NCBI GenBank assembly: GCA_964035015.1
Contig: OZ036008.1
Coordinates: 11,541,192 to 11,605,191, forward strand
Length of the DNA stretch: 64,000 bases
Origin: Corallium rubrum
Taxonomy: Eukaryota > Cnidaria > Anthozoa > Scleralcyonacea > Coralliidae
Reading direction: 5' to 3'
Shown here piece by piece: positions 13,601 through 28,000 of this stretch (position 1 is its first letter; each line of letters starts with the position of its first letter). Under the pieces are notes generated by a model, which did not search any database, was not told where the DNA came from, and saw only the letters and a program-made list of their open reading frames with translations. The position numbers were made by a program, and so were the translations under genes.

Positions 13601-15809
13601 GCATGTGAGCCTAAATGAAACTATGATTTGGTGTATTACAGTCAAACCGGATGTTTTTTCCCGCGCGACTTTTCAATCCGGACAACAACATTGCAATGTT
13701 GACTTCCAAACGACACACGGCGATTTCTTGACAATTTGCTAAAAATTCGCATTATAAATATCGAACTTCACATCACATGAAGTTTACTTACAGCTATAGT
13801 TGTTCTGACTTAAAGGCAAAAGCAAAAATGGTGTTTAAAATTTTAAATAGAACGGGTCCTGAGTCACTCACTGACCTTTTTACTTATAAAAACGAGATGA
13901 CAAACTATAAACTTCGGGACATTTCAAGTTGTCTTTGTTTACCACAACCACGCACTAATAATATGAAAAATAGTTTCATGTATGACGGTGCTCATCTATG
14001 GAACTCTATTCCAAACGAGCCTAGGGGGAGCAAATCCCTTTCAAGTTTTCAAAAGAAAATTGCTACTCACATTTTTAAATCCTGAAAATATTAACCTTGT
14101 AAATAGATTACTCATTAATTAATTCTTTGAAAGTTTTCATGGCGATAAAGTAATATGGATAAGTTTTGTGGAAACACCTCGTAACTAAGCAAAGAAATAT
14201 TTTACGTGGTGTTTCCACAAAACTTATTTAGATTACTCATTAATTATATATTTCCTATTTTGACACTATACCTCATATTTTGTAGATAACTTTAAACATT
14301 GTACTATTTTGACACTATACTTCATATTTTGTAAATAACTTTAAATATTATACTTATGTAATTTCTTTTTACACGCCCCCTGTGGAAATCAGCTTCGGGT
14401 GACGGGGTTAGCGTGGTTAAATAAAGTTCTTCATTCAACTTCATATTATGTGAAGTTCGATATTTAAAATGCGAATTTTTAGCAACTTGCTAAGTGCAAT
14501 GTTGCTATCAATGTTGCTATCAATATCGCTAAGTCGCGCGGGAGAGAACACGCGGTTTGACTGTAAAAAGGTCTATACTATGTGGTTACAATTTTTCCAT
14601 GGATACTCGCCTGAACTGATGGGACGAAGAGTAATATTCCTGATACTGTTAGTCCGATGACACCAGGAAATATTAACATCGGTCTGTCTAGAAACATAAA
14701 ACAAAGAAATTTAATACAATTGGTTAGAACTTCCAATTACGCATTCTGATTGGCTAATAAAAAGCTTCAAAATTTCATCTTTTGAACGGGAAATCTAGAA
14801 TATGTGACGTCACAGTTGGCGGGCCTCGTTTTCGTGGGTTGATAATTTTACGCATACTTACGCTGTTTTTAACAATGTATTCTAATCTAATGCATATGAA
14901 ATATAGTAAGGTTGGATATACTATCGAAACAGAGAACGTAGGAGTCTAACGTTTCGAGCGAAGGCCCTTAGATTCCTACGTTCTCTGTTTCGGCAGTTTA
15001 AGTGATAGATACAGCATGAGCTGCCGAGGTGTATCTGATTTACAAGGCGAGCTGCAAGTGAGCCGTAGTAAATCAGATACAGCTCGGCTGCGAATGCTGT
15101 ATCTTTCCTAAAATACAAATGCATCTGAGTAATCAAGTTCATCAACTGTTTTGGGGATACGGTCTATTTTAGCCGAGAAAATCGAAGCGAAAGTTTATGT
15201 AAACCACCCACCAGGGAGGCAGCACACTCTTCTTGACTTGATCTATCTCATGGGTTATCTATGCGTTACTTGTGCTCAGTCTTTTTGCCGAGCTATGTAT
15301 GACTGCGTATATAACACGGCTGCCAAACGTTTGCGCATGCGTGAATTCGCTGAGTAAACATTGCAAGAGAAGTGGGAACTAGCCGTGGTGACAACAACCA
15401 GACAGTGAAGACTAAGTAAGACTCGACTATTCATTTTGTTTTAAAAAAAGGGTAAAGAAATTACGAAGGGGTAAATTCAGAATATGTTACAATATTAACA
15501 AAGAAGCCATGCACAAATTACCTACCTTATCTTTTTGGTAGTATGCTTATAATTTTAACTTTTGTGTCGGACTCTTCTTGGACAAGTCCAAATATTTCAG
15601 TGTTTTCCCGCTCTTTTTCCAAGGACGAGCTCGGACGTCGCACATGCGCAAAACGTTTGGCAGCGGTGTTTGCGTATATCATTTTTCGGATTTCGAGATA
15701 TTGGTTCTGAACCCCCCTGACCATGCAACCACTGGCGCTAAGTAAGTGCGGCCAACGATCATGTCTTTTACACTTGCTTGTGGAAGTATTCATCAAGGCC
15801 ATGAACGTT

Positions 15810-15847
<38 letters not shown>

Positions 15848-18800
15848 CTTTGTTTCAGTGTCTAGATTCTTTAGCATTGACAGCTAATTGGGGACACTAT
15901 TTACCTAAATTAGTTACATAAAATATTTCCTATAAACTAAATAAATAATAGAGACAGATAATAATCTAACAGCAGCTAACATAATTAAGTACTACAGAGA
16001 TCACAGCAATTACAATTATTTTTCAACAAACTGTCAATATCTAGTTTGCGAATGGCACCCCTAAATACATCAAGGCTAGGTGAGCTTTCAATGTCACTAC
16101 TCAGCCTTGACCATAAAACCGGTCCTAAATATCGCAGCGAGTGCTAGTGGTCAGTCTCGAGGAAAACAGTGCTCTTTTATGAGTATCAGCGCTGTTAACA
16201 GCACAAACTATTCAAGTGAACGACTGAAATGCATCTACTATCGACCGAGTCGTAACTGAAAGGAGACAATATGTACTTGAATGCTTTTCACAATGGTCAG
16301 TATCCCACGTGAAGACTTGTTGTCGCTGAACAACCTACCAACTATGAACCAGGCAGCACTTCCTTGCGATAATAACTTCTAGTTTCACTAGTCTAATGTA
16401 TATTGATTATTGACTGTTACATCTTTTCTTCCGGGGGTGGTCAGGATTTTTTAGTCAGGGGGGCAGTAAGAGTGCCCAATTTTTAGGGGGGTCCAGGGGG
16501 ATGGTCCCCCGGAAAATTTTTGAGATTTTGAGTCTCTGAAATGGCATTTCCCGCGATCTGACATCATATTTGAACAAAATTTTGAACCTTTTAAAACATA
16601 TTTTTAAGACACGTTCTCTCATTTTTACAAAAGGTTTTGTCTAGAACTACAGTATTACATATTTACAAAGACAACGATAGTCATTTGCAACTCACTTGGC
16701 ACTTTTCACCAAAATGTTCAGAAGTTCGTTACGAAGTTCGCAAGTTCGTAGGGAAGCGCGAACGCAACGCGAAAACTCATTGTCAGAGTTGTTAAACGAC
16801 TAGTTAGTTCTTTATTCTGTGACTCTGGGAACAAATGTGATATTCTTGCGCAATTATAACTATATAACTGTTTGAATACCAATAAAAAATAATAATCAAC
16901 ATTATAAAAATCATGTTTTGGATTTTCTCGGGGGGGGGGGCAGTTGCCCCTGCTGCCCCCCGCTATCTACGGCCCTGCCAGGGAGACTGGAGCATATGAC
17001 TTACCTTTGTTCATAAATCCGAAGATTAGTCCAGTGAGACAAAAAGTGGCGCTTCAGAAAAAAGAATGAAAAAAGAACAGCAAAGTCTTTTTACAAAGAA
17101 AGTTAAACAGCATATTGCTAGCAACATGCCAACGTATGGCGTAGTTTTAGCAACCCGAAAAAATAATCATTAATCAATGCCAATGGCAATACTTTTTGGC
17201 AAATTCGAAGAAATTGAACAGCAGTCTGAATGAATATCAACTGTTGTTATATACCAAAGACTTTCGTTTGCCAAAGATGAAATCCTATTGGTCAAATCAT
17301 GGTCACGTGTTGTTCAACAAACTCAATGTTTCTTTCTGCCGAGGTTTCCCTCTGACGTCAGCTTTAAACATGCGTTGTTCACGTGAATACACAATGATTA
17401 TTGCATCAGATCAAGAACTTTGGACTTTTCGGAACATTTTGAAAACAAGAGCTGTTTCGAGCTTGTTTGGTACGAAATAGTCCATTTTCCAAAGGAAAGA
17501 ATATCTATACATCTCTTCAAAGAAGGTCTGAAGAAAATCTGGATAAATTTAAAGCTGTTCTTTGTACTTGTTGAGTCTGGTGTATTTGTTTAATTGAATT
17601 AAAATTACGAAGACAATTTAAGCTCTCAAGCCGGTTTTCCACTAGGCGATTTTTTTCGCGCGAAGCGACTTTCTCTTTTGTCTCATCAGCTCTGAGCTGG
17701 AACTAATCAGAAATCTATTGAATTCGAACAAAAGAAAGTTGCTTCGCGCGAAAAAAAATCGCCTAGTGGAAAACCGCCTTTAAGCGCCTATTTATATTAA
17801 CTAGATAAATTGGGATTAATGGGAAGCTAAATCTTAATATTCTCACGCAGTAGCGCAGCTATGACATTTTCCTGCGTTATGTTACACTTATCACTTTTAG
17901 CAATTTGGCAAAAACAAGGTATTAAAAAAGAAGCGCATGGCGCATACACAAGCTATCTAATACGATCTAATCAAACCGGACATTCCAAACTATAAGCACT
18001 AAAAGCATGTCAAAAAACAAGATAGCTCACTCTGACTTTGATCTCTTCGCCAAAAACACCTAGTTGAATTTACCCCACCCACCGCACCCTTTGAGAATAA
18101 ATCCGGAACATTTAGAGTTCTTATCAAAGAACTGCAATTTCTTATATAGTTTATGGTTGAAATATCTTTAGATTTTGTGTAATACGATAAGCGAGGTAAA
18201 GAACAAACCCAAAACTGTATATATATATAAATTTTAAAATTCTACTAATAAAGAAATCGGGGCGGAAAGTGGCGTCCCCTCGGCCACACTTCGCCCACGG
18301 TGAAGCACACACCGGCGATGGAGAGCAAGGTCATAACGGTGAGGGCCCTTACCTTCACCTTGATCTTCGCTTCTCTCGGTAACTTCACCACGGGGAAGCC
18401 CGGCTGGGACATGAGAGCAAGGTCCATAACAGTGAGGGCCCTTACTCTCACTCTGACTTTCGCTTCTCCAGCTTTTTCTGGGGGCCCTTACCTCCAGAAA
18501 ACCGCATTTTCCGTCACCCAAAAATTATCCACAAAGATTTGCGTGACTTATTAAGCCCGTTCTCCACTAGGCGAATTTGTTTGCGCGAAGCGAATTCTCC
18601 AGCAATATGATTGGCAAGTAAGAAAATTGGCACCAACCAATTACATTGCATGAACGGGTATTTCGATTCGATTCGCGCGAACAAATTCGCCTAGTGGAGA
18701 ACGGGCTTTATGCGCTCTTCTGACATGCGCCAAACCTAATGATAATGAGCTAAATCCTTTGTTTATGCTGATTTGCATTAGGTTCAGCGCATGAGAAGAG

Positions 18801-21800
18801 TGACGTTTGACTTAGGCTTTTACTTTCTTCATAACCGTTCTCTATATTAATGACCTGATCTGGAAGACCTGAACTGTAATTCAATTCCTAATTCTTCAAC
18901 TTAGCTATAATCTACTTAACTTATACTCCACACATAGTGTTTAATAGTTGTATTTTAGTGTATTTGTAATACAATATTGTAATTGTACGAAAGCTAGGGT
19001 AACCCAGTGCTAAGATATAACCTTTATCATTGTGGTTAATACGTCTTTTTTCTCGTAATAAATAAAATTTAAAAAAACAAGACACCTGGGTCAGGTGTGC
19101 ACTCGGGCTACTGGAAAGTGCAGAGGTCTCTAACGCCTATAACGCCTATAACGCATGAGTAAAGAGGTGGGAGTGGGCTGAGGAAGATCAGATCGAACGC
19201 TGAATGTGGTGCAGGACTATCCTGAATTGTCAATTTAAAGTGTCTAGAATTCAGGATGGATCCTGATGCCTTGAGGACTTCTCTGTCCCACATATGGGAT
19301 GTTAAACCAAAAGCGTATACTGTAATAAAAAAAAATTGGGGTGTTGTGGTCAGGGTCTGAGTGGTGGAACTTTCTCCCTGGAGGGGGGGGTGGTTACATT
19401 TAGGGTTACGTTTAGGGTTACTGTGAGGTGGGGGTCAGGGTTGGGTTTCATTTTCATTAATATTCAGGATTATCTGGAATTCTGGACCACTTCACAATTC
19501 AGGATAATCATGCAAACAAATACAATAGATTAAGTCATTAAGGTCAGTAGCAGTAAGGTTTAGAAGAGAGTATGTTACAGGTCGGGATGAAGAACATTTT
19601 AAACATTGATTTCCAAAAAAGTTATTGACGTCACAAGCATTGACTAATAATTACAGCATTAATTAGTGATTAGAAAGTTGTTGAAATTGTTTTTGCTTAG
19701 CTATTGGTATGTGTAGACCAACAGTCCACAAACTTTTAGGCTGATGACCAACTGCACAATTTCAAGCATTGTGCCATGATTGATTTCATGATAAATTTAG
19801 TATATACATTATTTGTTGTACATATGTAACCATTTACTATAATTACATGAACTTGTGAAAGTAGTGAACAAAAAATACTTTTGCATTTGGGGATTTCATG
19901 TCTACTAACAGACAACTGGGTTAACTTGACCAATGTTTGTCGGCAAATGCTGAAAAACTAAGTCGTTCGACTTCTGACAAAATCCTGTGAAAATGTTTTG
20001 TACCCTGCTTTTGGGTTGTGACCACAGTTTGCAGACCATCAGTGTAGACAATGTTCAATGAAAGGACAGCATGATTGTTCTATAGTATTGATATACAGTA
20101 CATGCATGCATGATAACAATGTGACTCCACCAACATTCTGTGTACATGCTGACAGCTGTGACAATAAATTTAACTTCCAGGTTTTTAGATTTATCTTCCA
20201 GAAATATATCAGAAACATCAGATTTTACCAGCACTGATCATGACAGGTAGTGATTGTCCAAACCTGGCTCTGGGCCTGGATCTACAGATTATAAAACAAA
20301 AATTAGCAAAAAAAGTACTGTATAAGAGAAAATAGAGCCATGGTCCAAGGTTTTCATGAGTATCAGCCAAAGTTGATGATGGTGGCAGATAAAAAGGGAT
20401 TGACCCATTAATTCTACATGTTAGGTACATAAAAGGCAAGTAATAAAGACCCTGGGTATGGGTTTGTGACAGTTACAGTAATTTAGCCCAGGGTATAAAA
20501 GTGGAATTTCAGTCAATATCAGGTGGATGAACTAAAGAGAACATTTAAACCTTGCTCAATACTGTAGCATCACTATAGGTAAAATGAATTAGTAGATGAC
20601 AGTAAACACAGGAGGCAGCTGACACTGAAGCATTAAAACTTGTACCAGTAGTCATCTAGAACTGAATATACTGGAAGTGATGTATGTCTGGAAGTCATTA
20701 TAACCAGGAATGGTCTTAAAATGAGGTGCCTAGGGCTCTTTCTCGATACAGTACATGCACAATCAAAATAGTTATGGGTTACGGTTTGCATTGTGCGTTA
20801 TGTATCGAGAAAGTGCTGTGCCTTGGGTCCTTGGTCTCTAGACTGGTGTCTTGTATGGGAATCCATCTTTAATATAGTTTTGTCAAAAGTTTTTTCAAGA
20901 ACACAAAGAGTGGAACTATAGTTTTGCCTCACTATTATGCTCAAAACCCAAGGCTCAAAATCTTGAGTGATTACATGAGTCATTATATACATGAACAAAC
21001 CCATGAAGCTATACCAGTATAGTAATCACAATGTCAATTTTTAAGAGATTTGTTTACATGTATCCACGTCTATGTGACTATGGTTATCCAAATGAGCTTA
21101 AGTGAATAGGCAATTCCAGCTTTTAATTTATGCGCGCAGGGGGGATGGGAAGTAAGGTATCATATTGCTGATTATGCTGAAAAAAATAAAAATGGCGGCC
21201 GTGTAAACACGGAGTGATATAGCTTATACTTGTAAATATTGAAATATTTCGGTTGTTTAATGGATAGTACAAACTCAGCGAAGGATTCTCAAATAATTTG
21301 GACAAGAAACTTAACTGGTTTTCCTAATTTGACCCATGAAATTTTGGAAAAACACCTCGTACTTAACTCGAGCGTGGCTGACAAGCAGCCCAAAGGAGCA
21401 ACACGGCACAAAAAGCTTGGATATCAGCTGTTCAAGTCAGGATATGTGAATGGTATTGTGGTAAAACCAGATATAAAGATGGGCGATAAAACATGTTTTC
21501 TCGTTCGTGCTAGGGTGAACGCTCAAATGAAGAAGATTGAGTACATGGTTTATGTACATATCTTGCAGAGTTCCGGAAATGTTTCTTATGCGAAGTGTCA
21601 ATGTCCAGCAGGAAAGGGAGGTGTTTGTAAACATGTTGCAGCAGTTCTGTTTCAAATATTGGAATTTAAAGAACTTGAGCTGTCAGAAGTGCCTGATGAT
21701 ATATCTTGTACCGAGAAACTACAAAAGTGGAATGTACCTGCAACTGGGAACGAAATGAAAGGTGCTGCTCTTTTTGAGGATTTACTTTTTGAGCAAGGAG

Positions 21801-24800
21801 GCTTTGAAAAAGACAGGAAAGGCAGAAAACGACCTCTTGTCAAAGGCAAACGGGAAGGATATAAAGCAGCACCTAGCTTTGCTGAAAAGGTTTTAAAGGA
21901 AGATATAAAAAGACTGCGCAATGGTCTTGCTGAAAATGATATAAACTCTCCCCTTGTTGGTGTGCTTGATGATAACGACTGCAATCCTTTCAATTATGAA
22001 CTTTGGCATAACAACTTACCATCAAAATTAAGAATTGAATCTAAAAGAAAAGTGATCAGTGGTGTAAATTCAGAAAACGTCAGAGTTACTGTTCTTAATG
22101 GTCTTACTGAAACTCTAGACTTTAACATTCGTTCTCAGACTGAACTTGCACAACTAGAAATGAAAAAACTGACTGTTGATTTGAAGAAAAGTCAAGATAT
22201 TGAGAGAAACACTAGAGATCAAGCTGATTGTCCAGAGTGGTATTCTGAGCGAAAGCAGCGATTGACATCATCAAACTTTGGATCAGTAATGAACAGAAGG
22301 GAGTCAATTTACCCCAAAACAATTGTTGAAAAAGTACAGAAATCCTCTACTACAGCAACAGTTTCAAAAAGCTGCAAATGGGGCTGTGAAAATGAATCAA
22401 ATGCACTTTTAAAATATTATGAGCAAAAAGAATCTGAAAATATTCCCATACAAGTTTGTGGATCTGTTGGTCTGGTAATTAATCCGAAATGGCCATGGTT
22501 AGGTGCTAGCCCAGACGCACTGGCTTGCAGCTCCCAGGAATTATCTCCATATGGTGCAGTAGAGATCAAATGTCCTTCGTCAAAGATTGATATGACTATA
22601 AGTGAAGCATGCGAAGATGGAAAGTTTTATCTTCACTATTTAGAAGGTAAACCTGTGTTGAAAAGGAAGCATGTCTATTTCTTTCAATTACAAGGAATTA
22701 TGGCAATTTGCCAATTAAACTGGATAGATTTGCTGTATATACAGTCAAAGACCTTCACATAGAACGTGTTTACTTTGATCAAGCAAACTGGGAAAGCAAC
22801 ATGCTACCAAAGCTTACCCGTTTCTATTTTCAATATTTGATATAAATCAAATCATACTGATATAAATAAAATAAATTATAATTTATGTTATATTTATATT
22901 AATCTATTACAGAAGCTTATTAAATAAATTAATTCAGTGAATATTGTTAATAAATAGTAAATGTGTTCAAGAAATTATTTATATTGTAAATATATTTAAC
23001 ATTACTGGTACTCAATATATAATATTCTAATAAATGATTATATATATATTACATTGGGCCATAGTATTTACATTATGTAATTTATTACAATGTATTCATG
23101 GATCCAGCATAGGCCACAGATGAGACTAATAGAAGCTGTAGGAAGATTTTGTGTGTGCCTGAAAGACAAATAAAATTCTCAGTGTTTTGAGCAAAAGCCC
23201 TTCATGGGGGAGAAATTAGTAGACACTCGCTCGATAATTTTATTTGTCTTTTCATGCACACACAAAATCTACCTAAAGCTTCTATTGGCAGACATTAGTT
23301 TTATGACCAACTAAGTTGCATTGTGACCTAATGGGTTAAAATATTTTCTCAGAAAATGTAACTAATGAGTAAATTCAACATGCACTCAATGAGATTGAGC
23401 TGACACAACAAGAGGTTTAAAAAATAAGTTAAGATAGCTACAAACAATCCATATCTTGTTGATATCTGCTGCCATACTTAGAGGTATTACCTGCTGTAAA
23501 ATTCTGAAATTTTTTATCTTCTCTATTGCTCTTTCCACATGTATCCTTTCCTTAGCAATCCTTCTTGTCTTCATCTCATCTTCAATGAATAGCTTATTCT
23601 GATCTTTCAAGAAAGGGGGGATGTTTAATGTGACTCCATCTGGCAGACAATCCTCAATAAGAAAACCTTTATCTGCCATAATCTGATCTCCTTCCTCTAG
23701 CAATTTAAGAATCCCACAATCCTTTGTTAGCTCTTTATCTGATGTCCTCCCAGCATAAAGTTCTGACACAAATGTGAGAGTTCCTGCAGGTGAAATGCTG
23801 ACAAGTCCTTTGGCAGTGTTGTGGTGCTTATACGAGGAGAATGTGACTCCTTGAGTAACTGGTGCAGATGGCATCTCAATAAACATCTCCATGCAGTCAA
23901 TGACTACCCTTGTCTGGGGAAAATTTTCCTTGAAACTTGCTGGCATTGTAGCATCAACATGTTTTCTGGAAGGCCAAATAGGAATCGATCGTAATCTTTG
24001 ATATAGGAAATCCAGCCAAGTTATCCATATATTACTGACTTGCGACACAGAAATGTTGTATCTTGCAGCAAGGTCTCTCTCAAGCAAACCACATCTTAAT
24101 TTGGTAAGAACAAGAAACAATTCTTCCTCTGGGCTTAGGGATCGTTTGCGGCCACGTTTTTTTCTGCTCTGCAGATTCAATCTTGCCATTCTTGGACCCT
24201 GCATATGATAGTTTCGTACATGCAGGGCTGAGGTAATTGTAAAAAACTTTAAATCTGTCATAATTTTGGAAACCAGTGTAAAATTCAAAGTCAGTATCAG
24301 AGCTTTTAAAACGGTCAATTGAGAGTGATTTTTTTTTTTTCCGATTTTTTTATTAAACTTTGCCTACAACTTACAGAAAAAAAAAAATAAAATATATATA
24401 TATATATATATATTATAAATGATATTGGGCATTTCACTCGATTATAGAGCATGTTCTAAGGATTTAGGGTGAAGGAAAATTCGAGTGTAGAATATATACA
24501 TTTTAAGACCAAACCGGGAGCAGTTGCGAAAAATGCAACTACACAGGCCCTCCGGCAGGAAGGCCCTTCCTGCCGGAGGGCCTGTGTAGTTGCATTTTTC
24601 GCAACTGCTCCCGGTTTGGTCTTAAAATGTATATATTCTACACTCGAATTTTCCTTCACCCTAAATCCTTAGAACATGCTCTATAATCGAGTGAAATGCC
24701 CAATATCATTTATAATATACCCAATTCTATCCTGGCATTACCACCTTATTATATATACAGAACTCGCGATCAAGCTCTCGGCAACGGCCTCCGTGGCTCA

Positions 24801-24949
24801 GTGGTCAGAGCATTGCACTAGAAGCGCAAGGTCGTGGGTTCATTTCCTGCCGGAGGGCCTGTGTAGTTGCATTTTTCGCAACTGCTCCCGGTTTGGTCTT
24901 AAAATGTATATATTCTACACTCGAATTTTCCTTCACCCTAAATCCTTAG

Positions 24950-24995
<46 letters not shown>

Positions 24996-25023
24996 CATGC
25001 CTACAACTTACAGAAAAAAATAA

Positions 25024-25088
<65 letters not shown>

Positions 25089-28000
25089 TATCAAAGTATA
25101 TATGTAGGGGAACCACAACAGTTATTACCAATTACTGTGGGCCCGGAATACAATTAGTTAGCTAAAAACAACAGGTCAAAGGGCGGTCAAGACCACGTGC
25201 TACGTTACATTTCACACATACTGACTTCCATGTCCTAGGGTTATCAGTCACGTAGAAATGATTAAGGGCATAATTATAGTAATTAAGTAGTTTATTTTTG
25301 AAAGATTCTAATGATAGAGACTTGTGCCTGATGGAGTCTGGTAAAGTATTCCACATTCTGCACACGCGTTTAAGATCATATTTAAGTGAAGTGGTATCCT
25401 TTTCATACTTTTCTTTCAAGTTGGCCAACTCGTCTTCTAGACGTTGTACTTTATCCTGAATATTCTCCTCGATATTTTCTTGCTGCGGTGATTGTACTTC
25501 GTTGACTTTATCTACTTCAATTGCAATGTTAATTTGGTTTGTGTTCTTGTTTAGTTCTGCGAGAACTGTTCTTTGATGAAGCAGGTTTGGCGTTTGATCT
25601 GCATGAGTTGGTATGTTGTTTAAGTAGGTCTTTTTACCATCAGGGAAATGTTCTGAACACACACGATGATGGTCGTTTGGCGTGAATGCGCTCTGTCCTA
25701 TCCTATGTATCCATGTATTTCTCAACCTTTGGTCTTTAGGGAATCTGTGAAAAGACAAGGATGGATTTCGTCTCGTACTATTGCCACAACCAGGGACACA
25801 ACAAGCTGTACCACCACCTCGAGCTTTTTTCTTCGGAAGTGTTTTAATAATTTCGTCGCAAGAAGGTTCAGATAAAGTATTTGTCGACGTTGAGCTTACT
25901 ATTTCATCCAGTAAGTCGGAGAGACCATCAACAACAACCACAACATACCTTGACCAGGCATTTGGAGTAGTTATAAACAAAAAAACAACCGAAATATTTC
26001 GATATTTACAAGTATAAGCTATCACTCCGTGTTTACACGGCCGCCATTTTATTTTTTTCAGCATAATCAGCAATATGATACCTTACTTCCCATCCCCCCC
26101 TGCGCGTATAAATTAAAAGCTGGAATTGCCTATTGTGTTCTACAACTTTTCAACATGTTTATTAAATTCATACACGGATAAGCGATTTCAAACTGCTCAA
26201 ACAAAATCGTTTAAACATGGTATAAAAACTTTGTTCTATAAACCAAATTTAGACAACGGCTATCTAAATAAGCTTACGTACTGTACCAATGGAAATAACG
26301 AAACAGCTTACCTTTACTTCTACAGATCCTGGCGAGTTTTGGTAAAAGGCCATAAGAGTATCGCCGAGAAATTGATTCCAAGGTCCGCCGTAGTCACATG
26401 TCTCAGTTTCGCAAAGCTTATTGGTCAACATCGCCAGTGGCCGCCAGAGGACTAATAACGCGTCGCAAAAAAATAATAATCGCGAAACCTAGACTCGGCT
26501 ACCACAGTAAGCCCGAGTAATAAAAGAAAAAAGATGAGGGCCCTTGATTACTCAATGGCGTGGTGTTGAAGCAATTAAACCGATTAATACAATCATTCTT
26601 AATCTTCACGCTGTGCACTTGTCGGTTTAGTTACTCTGATCTGTCATCAAAACTACATCTACGTGCGTGTTCCTTAAACTTCGAATTTGATAGCGGTGCC
26701 TTCGATTGTATAACGGTTCCTTCGATTTTATAGCGGTTCCTTCGATTTTATAGCGGTTCCTTCGATCTTATAGTGGTGCCTTCGATTTTATAGCGGTTGC
26801 GGGTTGCATCTGTTAAGATTGTATGAAGTATTCCGGGGTATTACCGCGTATATCAATCAACAGAAATCTCATGCATCTACAATCGTATCTTCAATGATTT
26901 ATTTTCTTCTCTCTGACGAAGGGCCTTCGCTCGAAACGTTACACTTCTACGTTTCATGCATGCATGTAAGAGCACGGTTAATAGTCATATAAAACATAAG
27001 CTTTTAAAATTTACACAATACATGATTTACATATACATAACGAAACTGGCGCTTTAAAATCGTAAGTTTATATACACTTGCTTTTATATCAGATCTTGTA
27101 CCCTGCAATAAAATGCTTATTAGCAGGACTTCGCGTGTGCGTTTGGGCGCGGTTATGGAATTCCTGGGGGGTTCAACATGTCAACGGAACCCCACGTTTT
27201 CAAGTAGTCGTCAATACGCAACCACTATATATATATATATATATATTATACTCACGTTCAACGTTTCTAGTATTTTACGAACTCCTTGGTCATACGTAGG
27301 AGAAGATAAAATATTCTTTATCTGACTATCTAATATCATATAGGTCAACGATCTTCGCGAACCCCACAGCGACACCCAACAGGGCACTCATTTATATCGC
27401 TAACAGCTTACAGCCTGCGATTTATTTTTAGCGATTTTGTCTTTAACTCTTTATCGTCTGGCGTTATTGCATGTCTGGTTGGCGTTAGCCATGTAGAGTA
27501 AAATTAATAAGTTGCCAAATAAGAATTTGAACAGCTATATAACACTTTGAGGCCTGGACCACTCCCTGTGCTGAATAAAATCGTCTGGCGTTAGCCAGAA
27601 TAAACCTTGAAGACTCGTCGTCATTCTTCAACGTGTTAACCCCGATGATATACATTGATGTGGATGTATCTACTTGTATTTAAACCGTTGCGAGATGCAA
27701 CGAAACTTTAGCAAACATGTTTTTTAAAGATCTTGACTTGTTTTGTCTTTTATTATGGCAATATTATGAATTTTGATTTGTGCTCTTATCTTTATTTTAC
27801 GATTATCGCTGAAAGATATGCTGGATATGATCCGTGCCAGTCGCCGACTGAATTATAACAGTCTAGAAACCAGGCACTCAGTAATATACACGCGAAGGTA
27901 TTAAACGTAAGGATATAGTATAGGTCATTTAATATGCAAGATCAGTACATCAAAGATAATTTATATATGCATGAATAACTAACTATATTTCTCAAACTCA

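Larger units (their letters stand above)
21109..26130. mobile_element. ISL2EU-type DNA transposon, nearly full length, decayed
   Basis: Long terminal inverted repeats of about 148 bp (21109-21258 and 25983-26130) begin GGCAATTCCAGCTTTTAATT and are flanked on both sides by TA, which may be the target duplication. Inside are two divergent-to-convergent genes, as known for ISL2EU/IS4EU: a YqaJ-like nuclease on the plus strand and a THAP-DDE transposase on the minus strand. Both carry frameshifts, and the transposase is also split by a LINE, a SINE and a palindrome. The element sits in intron 1 of the SLC43-like gene. The family name rests on gene content and long TIRs. Confidence 0.85.

Noticed and set aside
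15527..15877. A 116-codon minus-strand frame with a poly-isoleucine stretch
   Set aside because: It runs through an (AAT)n LINE tail and a MITE end.
19390..19430. Interstitial telomere repeats (TTTAGGGTTAC)
   Set aside because: Only two or three imperfect units; too short to mean anything.
24456..24672. The same 67-residue frame on both strands
   Set aside because: It is a by-product of the perfect SINE palindrome.
24790..24860. A tRNA gene
   Set aside because: A and B boxes are present, but the sequence continues into a repeated tail and recurs at 47030-47110, so it is a SINE head; no clean acceptor stem was found.
25162..26073. A 303-residue fusion protein of THAP domain and LINE C-terminus
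   Set aside because: The second part is a truncated LINE inserted into the transposase; the fusion frame is accidental.
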